Assembly (NCBI GenBank): GCA_032716605.1
Contig: CM064485.1
Location: forward strand, 29,868,697-29,932,696
DNA: 64,000 nt
Origin: Paralithodes platypus
Lineage: Eukaryota; Arthropoda; Malacostraca; Decapoda; Lithodidae
Direction of reading: 5' to 3'
The notes under the pieces were generated by a model. The model was not told the origin of the DNA, did no database searches, and saw nothing but the letters and a program-made list of their open reading frames with translations. Positions within the stretch are counted from its first letter, which is position 1, and each line of letters opens with the position of its first letter. Position numbers and translations under genes: made by a program. This document shows positions 1 to 10,186 of the stretch, one piece after another.

Positions 1-2488
1 CAACCCGCCCCGGTGCCCCTGACGATGACCCTGATGAGCCCGATGCCCCATCTAGCGACGACGAAGGCGCTGATAGGTGGGATTGGGTGGATGGGGATAA
101 CTATCTACCAGGACAATACCACTTTTTGGGGGCAGCTGAGGCCGGCCCTACCATGCCCAATCGTGGACCTGACACCACAAGACTGGGTGTTTTTCTGCAG
201 TTCTTCACTGCCAACCTTGTCGGCTTGATTGTTGACCAGACGAACTGGTACAAACATTAATTTATGGCAGGGAAGGAGCAGAAGAGGAACTCGGCACGTC
301 TCTCATGGGTGGATTTGTCTTCCGATGAGTTCTACGCATTCCTGGCACTGGTCATCCTGATGGGGGTCACCAAGAAGACGTCTCTCAGGAAGTACTGGTC
401 ATGTGATCCCCTCATCGCAACCCCCTTCTTTGGGAAAGTCATGAGCAGGAATAGATTCACGGCAATCATGGGAAACCTGCACTTTATTGATAGCCTGGCA
501 AGCCACACCAGGAACCAGGAACGCCCCAGGAATACCAAAGACCCGATGGAGAGGATAAGACCTATATTTGAATACCTCAAAACAAAGTTTGCAGCCTCCT
601 TCAAACCTTACCAAAAACTAATCATTGATGAGAGTCTGGTGCTATGGAGGGGGAATATTAGCATCCGACAGTACATCCCCAGCAAGCGTCACCGTTATGG
701 CCTGAAACTTTTCGTGATGTGCGATTGCAAGACCGGTTACATCCAGGACATCATCCTTTACATGGGCAAGGTCACTGAACTGGTGGAGGAGAGGACATAT
801 GGGATATCTGGGGCCGTTGTCATCACCATGTTGGAGGGATATTTGGACAGGGGACACATCTTGTACCTCGACAACTGGTACACCAGCCCTTCCCTTGCCA
901 AATTCCTGTATAGCAGAAACACTGGCGTCTGTGGCACCGTCAGGAGGAATCGTGTATACATGCCAGAGCTACCCGAAAGGCGGGAGAAGGGCTCCATCAT
1001 CCACCTCCAGGCAAATAATATCTTGATGCTCTCGTGGATGGACAATCGTGACGTCAATATCCTCACCAGTATCCACCTGCCCCGCTTAGAGGACACCAAA
1101 CGCCGTGATAGAGCCACAGGTGAGGCGGTCAAACAAACCTGTTGCAATCATTGACTACAACATCAACATGCGGCTGGTTGACAAGTCAGACTCTGTCATA
1201 TCGTCGGTCGAGTGTGCCAGGAAGACGATGAGGTGGTATAAAAAACTATTTTTCCACCTACTCGACCTCACCCTCTACAACTGCCACATCCAATATCATG
1301 AAATAACAGGTGAAGTTGAGACGATGGAGTCGTACTGCATCGAACTTGCACGGGAGCTTCTGTTCTTCTTCAGGGAGGGTCCACGCCGCCAGCAACGTCC
1401 CGCAGCTCGTTTTCAAGCACCAGAAGGCCCCGCCAGACTGACACAACGCCACTTTTGCGATTTTGTCCCGCCCAACGAAGTAAAACCCAACCCCCGCAGA
1501 CGGTGTCATGTGTGTCGCAACACAGGCAGACGCACACCAAAACGGCAAGACACCCGGACGATGTGTGAAGAATGTGATGTGGGACTGTGTTTTCCCACCT
1601 GCTTCAGGGAGTATCACACCCTCGAGCACTTCTAAGTGTTCAAAGTGTTCAAAGACTGCGATAAAAGACGCTATAATGTAATACTAACAGTGTATATAAA
1701 AGACGCAAAAAGTGAATATAAAACAGTGTGTATATATATATAATTTACAAGTGCAAAGTACCGAACAATATAAAACACTAAGTAAATTCTAAACTTATAA
1801 AACTGTGTGCAAATAATTATAAGAATAAGAGACAATAAGTGCGTAAAACAATGTATATACACCTCATAATCTTAGGTAAAACAATGAACAAGTACAAATA
1901 ATTCAATGAAAAGGAGAGACAGAGTGACCTTGAGTGAAAGTGACAGCCAGACAGAGAAAGAAAGAGGGAGGGTGCTGTGGAATGTGGGTCACTCGCTCCG
2001 CTGTATGGCCGTGTGTTCGTACGTGCGTTTTGTTATTGTCCTGAGCAAAGATGGCCGCCCAAGATGGCCGCCATCACCATGGCAACGGGGACGCTAACAC
2101 TCGTGCGCACTTGTAATACTTGAATGAAGACACTTATCACACTACAACTTCAGTTATATTTACATTATGTGATATACAAAGACATTCTATGAACTCTGAA
2201 GCGCACTTTATGTCCGAGAGGTGCGAAATAAGTCATGCTGCCTGGCGGCTGGCAACTGGCTGCTGGCGCGGGAGATTTGAAATGGCGCTAAGGCTCCTCT
2301 GAGGCTGGGGACCCCCACTACCTCCCAGGACCCCCAAATGGCCTAGGTAAGTACTTTTTTCACATTTCTTCATGTCTATCATTATTTTCTAACACATTCT
2401 GATATATTTATAAAAAAAAAAAAAATTGAAAATTGCCCGGGTTCTGGTGCACAAAAATAATAAAACCGGCCGGGGCTGTACGGGTTAA
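1..2488 (+). mobile_element. piggyBac DNA transposon, 3' portion, inserted in a gypsy LTR
   Basis: The element enters from the left edge and ends at a TTAA (2485-2488) directly preceded by the tip CTGTACGGG, which reads CCCGTACAGCCCCGGCCGG from outside. TTAA target duplication and a CCY tip are hallmarks of the piggyBac superfamily. The bases right of the TTAA match those right of a TTAA at 8434-8437 in the 3' LTR of Gypsy-1, where no piggyBac is present. That copy serves as the empty site and fixes the boundary. Bases 1636-2484 are non-coding 3' sequence, including a doubled AAGATGGCCGCC motif near 2050 and an A-run near 2413. The 5' end lies outside the window. Confidence 0.9.
3..1635 (+). 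pseudogene. piggyBac transposase (DDE_Tnp_1_7 type), broken by a stop and a frameshift
   Basis: A cut-and-paste transposase that would act in the nucleus on TTAA-flanked ends. The frame starting at base 3 gives an acidic N-terminus and a segment ending TNWYKH, then a TAA at 258-260. The same frame continues from ATG 264 for 296 codons. Counting from that ATG, the likely catalytic aspartates are D122 (IIDESLVLWRG), D203 (YLDNWYTSP) and D260 with D263 (SWMDNRDVN). Between about 1130 and 1140 the frame slips. The continuation (KPVAIIDYN) runs to the TAA before 1636 and carries the C-terminal cysteine-rich zinc-binding domain (CHVC, CEEC, then CFPTCFREYH). Two separate lesions make this copy unlikely to yield active enzyme. 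Family is clear; the N-terminus is cut by the window edge. Confidence 0.92.
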
Positions 2489-3138
2489 ACCAATTACTCT
2501 TTTTATGCATACCCGTTTATGATTACACAAGCATTTCGCAGCCTAGTTTGATGTATTGAGACACAAACGACTTAGGCTCTTTTTGTTGATAGGAATACTG
2601 CATTGTCGTGGTGATTATTATTATTGTTGTGGCATTTAGGATATTCTTGGCTCCGACGGCATTATATCTCCTGCCTTTTTGTGTGCATAGCCTGCACGAG
2701 CATTGTTCCGCTGCCTGCCTTTTTGGGTTCCATTTCTGATTCGAGCATCTTGATAGCATCTAACATTTAAAGAAGATTCCTTGTTGGTGTTGAAGGACTT
2801 TAGTGCACTTTCTTTCATGCAGGAGTGCCTGACATTTATTGATTAAAGTAACGTAAGCTGTAACTTCTCTTACCACCTTACTTTGCATACCATAACCAAG
2901 CACCTTCGGTTATAGGTAGTAATAGGCTGTTTTCACATAACATTAAGCCTAGAGTAGACACACATTTATTGAGAGTTTAATAACCTATTATTGCATATAG
3001 AACTCTGGAGAGTATTTGTGTTCTTTGTTCACTGGGAATATACATCAGAGGTTGGATCTAGCGCTTCCGTTGTAGCATTTATGCCATTACTAGTCCAATG
3101 AATAAGAGCCCTGATATATTTAAACCTCAGTCGTAACA
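2485..3138 (+). repeat. Gypsy-1 5' LTR, 3' part
   Basis: Matches 8434-9087 almost base for base over 654 positions, including the end CAGTCGTAACA. The portion left of the TTAA is missing because of the piggyBac insertion. A polyadenylation-like AATAAG lies near the end, where the 3' LTR has AATAAA. Confidence 0.93.
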
Positions 3139-3140
3139 AA

Positions 3141-3158
3141 TGGCGACCTTACCTAGGA
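3141..3158 (+). other. Gypsy-1 primer-binding site
   Basis: TGGCGACC starts two bases after the LTR end, as expected for pairing with a tRNA 3' CCA end. The same TGGCGACCT start occurs next to the 5' LTR of Gypsy-2 (minus strand, 25106 leftwards) and Gypsy-3 (52737). I do not assign the tRNA. Confidence 0.7.
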
Positions 3159-3340
3159 TTTGGTGAACCTACATTTATTAGCAGGGAACATTTGTTGTTT
3201 TGGGAAATATTTTGCGGGGATCAGCAAGAATAATTTTTTTTTGCAACATAGTATAGCCCTTGAGTATTTCCAATAATTTTTGTGTGTATATTGTGGTATA
3301 AGAGTTTGGGGTGCTTCTTTTCTGAATATTGAGGTGGGAA

Positions 3341-4453
3341 ATGTTTGTGAGCATCATGTCTTATACCGGATCAGAGGAGAATGGAGACACAGTACGTAAT
3401 GTCGAAACTGAGGAACAGCAGCATGATGAAAGGGTTAATCAGGTGAACTGTGAGGAGGATGCTAGGATATTTTTGCAATGGCCTGTTACTGCCGAGCGGT
3501 TGGAGGGTATGGATCGGTACGGTCTTCAATGCCTGGCCACAGCTATCGGTCATGCGGGTACTAGCAGCATGACCAGGGATAACTTGATAACGTGTGTACT
3601 GGGCAGGGTGACTGGTGAGCGAGATGGGTTGAGTGCTCAGAGCCCTTCTGCCATGCTTCCCCTACACTCGACTCCCAGCCATCCCAGTAGTTTGCCGACC
3701 CCGAGTACGCTTCCACAGTTGGGTGGTGGCTGGCAGGGTGGGTTGCCCCTGGGGGGACCACCGGTAATTTCAAACATTGTAGCACCTTCACCTCCTCAAG
3801 GGTTATCTCCAGAATTATTGCTTCGGCTCGAATTAGCTAAGATTCAACAGCAACAGCCAGAGAATAATTGGGCAGTACTTGTATCCTCTAGATTAATAGG
3901 CAAGGGTCTTAAAGCCTACGATGCGTTACCTTTGGAGTCATGTATTGTGTATGAGGATCTCAAGGAGGCTGTCCTGAGTGCTTACGAACTGCAACCAGAA
4001 ACGTACCGTTTGAAGTTCCGGGGTGTAACTAAGGGAAGAGATAGCACCTTTTTGGAACATGCCCGGGACTTGTCCGATGCTAAGGGGAACTGGCTTCGAT
4101 CTGAGAAGGTAACAACATTTGATGGAGTTAAGCAGTTAATGATGTTGGAGCAGTTCTTTAAGAGCACGGGCGGTGATCTAACTTTGAACTTAAAGGAGAA
4201 AAACCCAAGAACTCTAGTCGAAGCAGCAGAAATAGCTGATCGACGGCTGTCGTTGATTCGGGGATGCGGGTCCTCACAGAAGTACGATGCAAGTGCTAGG
4301 GACCGTTATCCTCCCCCTCCCCGTAGCAATGACACATTTAAACAAAAGAGCAATGAAACTAAAACTGAATCCAAACCTAACACCACGCCGTATGAGAAAA
4401 GTCAGGGGCCTTTTACATCACAGTATAAGCCGAGACTGAAATTGATGTTTTAA
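3341..4453 (+). pseudogene. Gypsy-1 gag (capsid region), internally deleted and frameshifted
   Basis: Gag would form the retrotransposon particle. In-frame ATGs are at 3341 and 3356. The N-terminal third has EDARIFLQWP, similar to the Gypsy-2 Gag start (NDEDARVF). A Pro/Gly-rich middle follows, then a jump from LELAKIQQQQ to ENNWAVLVSSRL. Compared with Gypsy-2, roughly 40-60 capsid residues are missing at that join. The C-terminal capsid part (GKGLKAYDALPLESC to ADRRLSLIRGCG) is close to Gypsy-3. The frame closes at 4451-4453. The zinc knuckle is just beyond, in another frame (CFKCHQEGHKANEY), with its last Cys replaced by Tyr. Confidence 0.85.
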
Positions 4454-6009
4454 GTGCCACCAGGAGGGTCATAAGGCAAATGAGTACCCTAGTCGACCTC
4501 CTCCGGCAGCCGTGTCTTTTGCTCACGGCATTGGAGTGTTCAAGAGGACATCGGAGTTTGTTAGAGGCAATTCTTCCGAGGTAAATACACTGCCAGTGCA
4601 GAAGGATCCGGAAGGCTTATTCCCTGTCCGTGATGCCTTTAGTGACCACAGGGGACTCGGTTGTGTGGAGTGGGGGGGTAGAAGACATGAGGTGAGAATT
4701 TTGCGTGACACTGGGGCATCGCAAACACTGTTGAGAAATTTCACTGGTAAACCTGTAAATACGGCGCGGGTGGTTGTGGTTCAGGGAGTTTAATGCAACA
4801 AGGTCATACCCGCTTGTAAGAATGAAGATGGAAGTTGATGGTGTGACTCGTGACCTGGATGTAGGAATTGTGGAGAAGTTACCTGTTGGGGGCGTCGACC
4901 TCCTTCTCGGCAACGACTTTGCGGGGCCTACTTCTGAGGCTCCACCCTTAGTCGTTGCCGAGAAGCCGGCCGACGTGAGTAGGGAGGAGCAGGAGTGGGT
5001 TGAGAAGTGTCCGGTGCAACCTATGGCGTGTGTTGTCACCAGATCTCTTGCATCCAGGGAGTCACATTCTGGTCAACAGTCTTTAGACAAGCGGAGGAAA
5101 GGTACCGAGAAGGGGTTGGAAGTTGATGCGGTTGAGAGTTTAGTATCAACGGACATTGTCGGGGACTCATTATTAGGACCAATTTTTGAGTCTGGAGAAG
5201 ACCCATTAACTGTTCCTAAGAAGGCAGAGGATGGGCTTAAAAAGACGAAGAGACAGCAACGATACACAGAGAGAGAGCAACGGGAGGCTAAATTCAGTGT
5301 AGGAGGGGGGCATGAGTTGTTTCGCAAACACTTAGATAAGCTTGCTCCTTCGGACATTCGTAAATTGCAATTAAAAGACCCGGAGGTTCTTGAATGTGGT
5401 ACCGGTGCTGTCGAGTTGAAGGAGGACAGTGATGCACAGTCGGGAGATTTTTACAAGTATCCCCTGATCATCATGGAGGTAGCAACAAGGTACCCTGACG
5501 CGTACCCTATGAGAAATGGGTCAGCGAAGACGGTGGTCCGAAACTTGCTAGTGTATTTTTCCCGGTATGGTTACCCGCAGGTAATTCAGTCAGACCAAGG
5601 ATCCAACTTCACTTCTGGCCTCTTTGTTCAAGCAATGCCGCAGCATGGGATTGTCACGGTTGTGTCATCTGCGTATCATCCGGAGAGCCAGGGTGTGTTA
5701 GAGCGATGGCACTCAGCCTTGGAATCTGTGCTTCGTTGTTGTTGCTTTGAGAGTGGGAGTGGTTGGGATCTTGGCCTGCCATGTGTTTTATTTGCTGCAC
5801 GGGAGGTACCTGGGGAAAGTTTGGGATTCAGCCCTAATGAGCTCGTCTTTGGACACCGTGTCAGAGGGCCTCTCCATATGGTTGAAGAAATATGGGAGGG
5901 CGCAGAAAAACCTTGTTCTATGCTCAAGTATGTCCTCGACAGTCGAGAACGGATGTTGCGCAGTCTGGAGTTGCCGGCCGTAATCCGACTAGCTCTCAGG
6001 CCCTCATGA
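4454..6009 (+). pseudogene. Gypsy-1 pol, part 1: protease and integrase core, broken
   Basis: Aspartic protease starts with LRDTGASQTLL (near 4705), breaks frame at about 4780-4793, and continues as the flap and LLLGNDF region. A linker follows, then DFYK joins directly to YPLIIMEVATRYPDAY. Gypsy-3 has about 125 residues there, comprising the HHCC zinc domain and the first catalytic Asp, so these are deleted. The second Asp (QSDQGSNF) and the Glu (QGVLERW) of the integrase core remain. The frame is lost near 5980, after SRERMLRSLEL. The copy cannot code for a working integrase. Confidence 0.88.
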
Positions 6010-6804
6010 AGGACAGGTACGACCTCAAGGTTGAACTCAGGGAGTTTCGCGTAGGTGTTGATTCTACTGCCCCTTGTAGGTCATCCCTTATCCGCGAGGT
6101 ACACTGGTCCTTATAGGGTGGTTGAGAGGCTATCGGACCTGGATTGCTTGGTGGCCGCTCCAGACAGACGTAAGCGCAATCAGTTATGTCACGTTAATCT
6201 CATGAAGGAGTATGTGAGGCACCCCCCTGAGCCTCTCACTGTGCCTGTGATGACGTTTAGCAGTCAAGGTGGAGAAGGAGAATGGGACAGTCAAGCTCAG
6301 GTGGAGGATAACTGGAAGGATAAGAAAGTCAAATGGGCGCCTGAGTGTGAGGAGGCGTTTAGTGTAGTAAAACACCTGTTGTGCACTCACCCGATCCTCA
6401 GGGCCCCTGACTTTAGCCTACCTTTCCAACTAGCAACGGATGCTAGTGGTGTGGGGGCTGGTGCCGTCCTTTTGAAAATGGACGATGATGGGCTGGAACA
6501 TCCTGTTAGTTTCTGGGAGAAGTTCAATTCAGCCCAGGGAAGCTGCTCTGTTGTCGAGAGGGAGCTGCTGGCAGTTGTGCTTGCACTGAGGCATTTCGAG
6601 GTCTATGTTCCAGCCTATGGTCCGGTCGTTGTAGTTTACACTGATCATCACCCTCTCAAGTTCTTGGACCAGTTTCACAATCGGAATATGAGGCTGACCA
6701 GGTGGTCACTAAGGTTATTGGTATATAACCTGGACATACGCCATATTGCCGGTTGTGACAACGTGGTTGCAGATTGTCTTTCAAGGGTATATGATCCTGG
6801 GTAG
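6010..6804 (+). pseudogene. Gypsy-1 pol, part 2: integrase C-terminus joined to RT tail and RNase H
   Basis: After two frame changes (about 5980 and 6055) the GPY/F module is readable (GPYRVVERL, then HVNLMKEYVR). The following linker (VEDNW) fuses in frame to KDKKVKWAPECEEAF. Comparison with Gypsy-3 shows that essentially the whole RT fingers and palm are deleted at this join. RNase H is nearly complete: TDASGVGAGAV, ERELLAVVLAL, YTDHHPLKFL and DNVVADCLSR, ending at a stop before 6805. Bases 6805-7270 are non-coding and resemble the corresponding stretch of Gypsy-3 (57015-57330). Confidence 0.88.
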
Positions 6805-7270
6805 ATTGACACAAGGGTAGCCTCCTGCTTTAGTTTGAATAGTATTTTGCGCTTGGTGCTTGTTGGCTTGCGGTTGTAGCCCAGCGTATTGGGTCGTAAA
6901 GCAGGAGTTGAGCGTTTGGTATAGAAGAAAAACTAGGCTTGCCCCTATAGTGCAGCCGAAATAAACAAATTAAAAACATAAAAATCAAATAAAAACTCTT
7001 TCTTTGATAGTTGAATTTTTTCAGTATGTTATAGCAGTAATTCTGAGTTGCACTCCTCGCAGAATGCTGGGCTAGAGAAGCTCGCTCTTGAGGAGCATAA
7101 CTACATATGATTTAACCTATTGTGTTGGGGAGGGTTATAATTTTATAAAATGTTTTGTTGAAGAACTGTGCCAGATATTTTACTGCCGCTGGGTGATGGG
7201 AAGTAGAGATATAGCATGGGTTCTAACCATCAGATTTTTTTTTAGCTTTGGGCCTCTGAGAAAAATCTTG

Positions 7271-7280
7271 GGGGGGGGGG
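7271..7280 (+). other. Gypsy-1 polypurine tract
   Basis: A run of ten G directly precedes the 3' LTR start (TGACG). This is the expected position of the plus-strand primer. Gypsy-3 has GGGGGAGG at the same place. Confidence 0.7.
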
Positions 7281-7706
7281 TGACGTTAACCACTCCGTTA
7301 GAACCGCATGGCTTGTCCTACAGTGACTCGCTAGGATCGCCAGGGCAGTGGATGGGGCTACAGTTGATGTATTATTGTGTGCTTTATTTCATATGAAAGC
7401 TTGTGTCATGGGCAGTCCAGAAAGGCTCTTTGTTTTCGCCCATGTCAAGGCTTTATATATTTAATTGCAAAGTATATGTTTTATCATTAAGTAGTAATGA
7501 TAGGATTTGAGAGAGAGAGAGAGAGAGAGTAGAACAGAGTGAGAGGAGGCGCGCAGTGTTTTTTGCCATGCTTGATGATGTCACAGCTGGCTGGCCTCTT
7601 GGAGGAGTTTTTTACCATGCTTGGTGGCGTCATGTTTGGCTGGCTTCTTTGTCATTGGCTGAGGGAATTGTTACCGCTTTTTCTACGCAGCTCGAGCTAG
7701 TGCTAG

Positions 7707-7714
7707 TATATATA
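7707..7714 (+). promoter_or_regulatory. Candidate TATA box in the Gypsy-1 LTR
   Basis: TATATATA in an otherwise GC-mixed stretch, followed about 25-35 bases later by a pyrimidine-rich segment (CTCTCCCTCACATC). The position inside the LTR would suit the U3 promoter. No expression evidence is available from sequence. Confidence 0.4.
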
Positions 7715-8263
7715 CAGCTCTCTCGCCACTCTCTCCCTCACATCTGGTTTCTAGAACGCATCCCTCTTATCCCTTTGATACCAGTCTCCCCCCTCTGCAC
7801 CTGAGAACCTTTTCCTCTGCCTATCTCTCTCATTTTCCATATCTTTCACCACCTTTTATTAATATTATACCCCCTCTGGTTAACTCTGCATAATCAGCTT
7901 CATGCTGGCCAGTTGTATTGTGCGTTAAGGTCTGATATAACCCATGTATGTTAGTTGTTAAGATAAGTTGATCACGAAGCATTGGTTGGCATTCATATTG
8001 TTCAGTACCGCTTCCTATAATTATTAGTGTTCTGCTGGATTAGATAATGCTAGACTAGGAGTCTGATACTATAAGGTATTGTTTCTGATGGGTGTTAGCT
8101 TTAGTTAAAAGCTGCACGACATACCTGAGAACTGGAGTTGATTGGGTAAATTCTAGTCTGTGTGCCATTGAGAATAGAGCATGCACGAATGAGGGCTTTT
8201 TGCCTATACCATTCTGCACTGTTCTAAGCTCGTTGTTTGTCTTTGAGGTACGCCAGGAGAACG

Positions 8264-8283
8264 CTTAATACTTCGGTATTAAG
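8264..8283 (+). other. Perfect hairpin with TTCG loop in the Gypsy-1 LTR
   Basis: CTTAATAC-TTCG-GTATTAAG forms an 8-bp stem capped by a UUCG-type loop. The flanks CGCCAGGAGA and TCTCAAGAGAGC are conserved in the Gypsy-3 LTR, which has a different stem sequence at the same place. Confidence 0.65.
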
Positions 8284-9087
8284 GTTTCTCAAGAGAGCTA
8301 CCCTTCATTATAACGTAATATTTGACGCACAGACTTGAGATTTGCACTAGGCTATGCGGCATGCCATGCGCACCAGTATCTCGTATCATTGACTCTAGCT
8401 AGACTTTATCAGTCATAGTAGACATTAAGTATATTAAACCAATTACTCTTTTTATGCATACCCGTTTATGATTACACAAGTATTTCGCAGCCTAGTTTGA
8501 TGTATTGAGACACAAACGACTTAGGCTCTTTTTGTTGATAGAAATACTGCATTGTCGTGGCAATTATTATTATTGTTGTGGCGTTTAGGATATTCTTGGC
8601 TCCGACTGCATTATATCTCCTGCCTTTTTGTGTGCATAGCCTGCACGATCATTGTTCCGTTGCCTGCCTTTTGGGGTTCCATTTCCGATTCGAGCATCTT
8701 GATAGCATCTAACATTTAAAGAAGATTCCTTGTTGGTGTTGAAGGACTTTAGTGCACTTTCTTTCATGCAGGAGTTCCTGACATTTATTGATTAAAGTAA
8801 CGTAAGCTGTAACTTCTCTTACCACCTTACTTTGCATACCATAACCAAGCACCTTCGGTTATAGGTAGTAATAGGCTGTTTCACATAACATTAAGCCTAG
8901 AGTAGACACACATTTATTGAGAGTTTAATAACCTTTTATTGCATATAGAACTCTGGAGAGTATTTGTGTTCTTTGTTCACTGGGAATATACATCAGAGGT
9001 TGGATCTAGCGCTTTCCGTTGTAGCATTTATGCCATTACTAGTCCAATTAATAAAAGCCCTGATATATTTAAACCTCAGTCGTAACA

Positions 9088-9158
9088 ACCTAAAAACTAA
9101 TAGGGCTAAACATGAGGAAGAAGGGGGGACCAAAACCCCGACCCATCTCCCCTTAAGC
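9088..9158 (-). repeat. B-family TTAA element, end fragment
   Basis: Reads as the terminal part of the B family in reverse orientation (AATAGGGCTAAACATGAG, then CCCCTTAA). It directly adjoins the Gypsy-1 LTR, so the retrotransposon probably interrupts it. Bases 9159-9430 are AT-rich, with nothing I recognise. Confidence 0.65.
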
Positions 9159-9430
9159 ACAAAATATATACATGAATAGTTTAATGCCGTTTCACTCGCT
9201 CAAGTCATTTATCTCATACCTACCCTAACCAAACCTTGACTAAACTAACGAAACAAACAATACTTAGAGTTATATATCTTTCACATTAACCAAGACTTAA
9301 CATAGATTTAACAGGGGCTGAACTAACCTAACCGCCACGTAACTAACATAACATACCACAATATATTTCAAAAACTCATTGACACCGTCTAACTGACTTT
9401 GTGAATTTCAAACAACTGTTAGTTTAACTG

Positions 9431-9560
9431 TCTTCGTGGTGCGATGCATAAGGTGTTGATTTTCGGTGTGAGCGTTCTGGGTTCGAATCCACGGACTGCC
9501 ACATGTGTTTGTAAATTTCATTAATCGATTTTAGGAGTAGAGTTGTTTGTTGGAAGGAAC
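9431..9560 (+). repeat. tRNA-derived SINE-like fragment
   Basis: Contains a good pol III B box (GGGTTCGAATCC) about 50 bases after a weaker A-box-like stretch, then GTAAATTTCATTAATCGATT. That tail resembles the one following a tRNA-like head at 59.6 kb. It lacks a credible cloverleaf, so it is not called a tRNA gene. Confidence 0.45.
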
Positions 9561-9629
9561 ATAATAATATAGGATTAACATATATTACATACTTCTCTTA
9601 CAACAGACTACATATGTTATTTAGTAATA

Positions 9630-9631
<2 letters not shown>

Positions 9632-9698
<67 letters not shown>
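9632..9698. repeat. (TA)n microsatellite
   Basis: An uninterrupted TA run of about 33 units. Bases 9699-10138 hold no feature I can support. Confidence 0.95.
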
Positions 9699-9702
<4 letters not shown>

Positions 9703-10138
9703 TATACAGTATATGTGTACGCATTTTGTCTCTTCAATTCACCTCCTCTTTCTAATTGACTACAATCTCTCTGCAATGTTGCATCTCTCTTACGCTTCTA
9801 CCGCTATTACAATAATATTTTTTCTTCAAAGGTTTCTCAGTGTATATGCCTTCTCCCTTATGGAGGGAGGAGGGAACCCGCTTTTCAACACATTCCCACC
9901 CATATTGTTTCCAACTCTCTAACCCGAGAGTGAACCGATTTTCCAAATCTTTCTTTTTGCTCAACACGTAAGGTTTGGAACTTGCTCCCCAAATCTGTCT
10001 TGCTTTCATCCTGTGAATTAAGCTGTTTCAAGTTATGTGTGCCAAGACATTTTGCCTCTATCGTATCTGGAATTTGGATCTCTATCACTCTTTTAACTTT
10101 TGGAGGACACTTATTATAGGTGACTTTGCCTTATGTCT

Positions 10139-10186
10139 CATACATACATACGTACATACATACATACGTACATACATACATACAAG
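10139..10186. repeat. (CATA/CGTA)n repeat at the 3' end of a LINE
   Basis: Tetranucleotide repeats ACAT and ACGT lie immediately beyond the last coding trace of the minus-strand LINE. Simple repeats are a common 3' end for LINEs of this general kind. Confidence 0.8.

Larger units (their letters stand above)
2485..9087 (+). mobile_element. Gypsy-1: decayed Ty3/gypsy LTR retrotransposon
   Basis: Order: partial 5' LTR, primer-binding site, gag, protease, integrase core and C-terminus, remnant of the RT tail with RNase H, purine tract, 3' LTR. Comparison with Gypsy-3 shows internal deletions in gag, in the integrase zinc domain with the first catalytic Asp, and across almost all of RT, plus several frameshifts. 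The surviving order places integrase before RNase H, as in the other two gypsy copies here. The right flank (9088-9158) is the end of a B-family TTAA element, so Gypsy-1 probably landed inside that element. The left part of the 5' LTR is displaced outside the window by the piggyBac insertion. Confidence 0.9.
7281..9087 (+). repeat. Gypsy-1 3' LTR (about 1.8 kb)
   Basis: Starts TGACG after the purine tract and ends GTCGTAACA. It contains a (GA)n stretch near 7510, a candidate TATA box, a strong hairpin at 8264-8283, the TTAA that received piggyBac in the other LTR (8434-8437), and AATAAA at 9050-9055. Parts resemble the Gypsy-3 LTR, for example GGTTGGATCTAGCG and AGTCCAAT. Confidence 0.88.

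Noticed and set aside
13..228. 71-codon open frame at the left edge
   Set aside because: It is out of frame with the transposase. The next frame carries the acidic N-terminus and leads into the known protein.
5892..6116. Separate small gene between the integrase and RNase H parts of Gypsy-1
   Set aside because: It is the integrase C-terminus in a shifted frame, as the Gypsy-3 comparison shows.
9200..9360. Telomere-like CCTAA/TTAGG words
   Set aside because: Only scattered single words (such as CTAACCTAACC) and no tandem array.
9438..9505. tRNA gene candidate
   Set aside because: Only the B box and T arm are convincing; no cloverleaf.
9614..9922. Open frame across the (TA)n tract (similarly at 50034-50285)
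   Set aside because: Isoleucine-tyrosine repeats come from TA dinucleotides, not from coding sequence.
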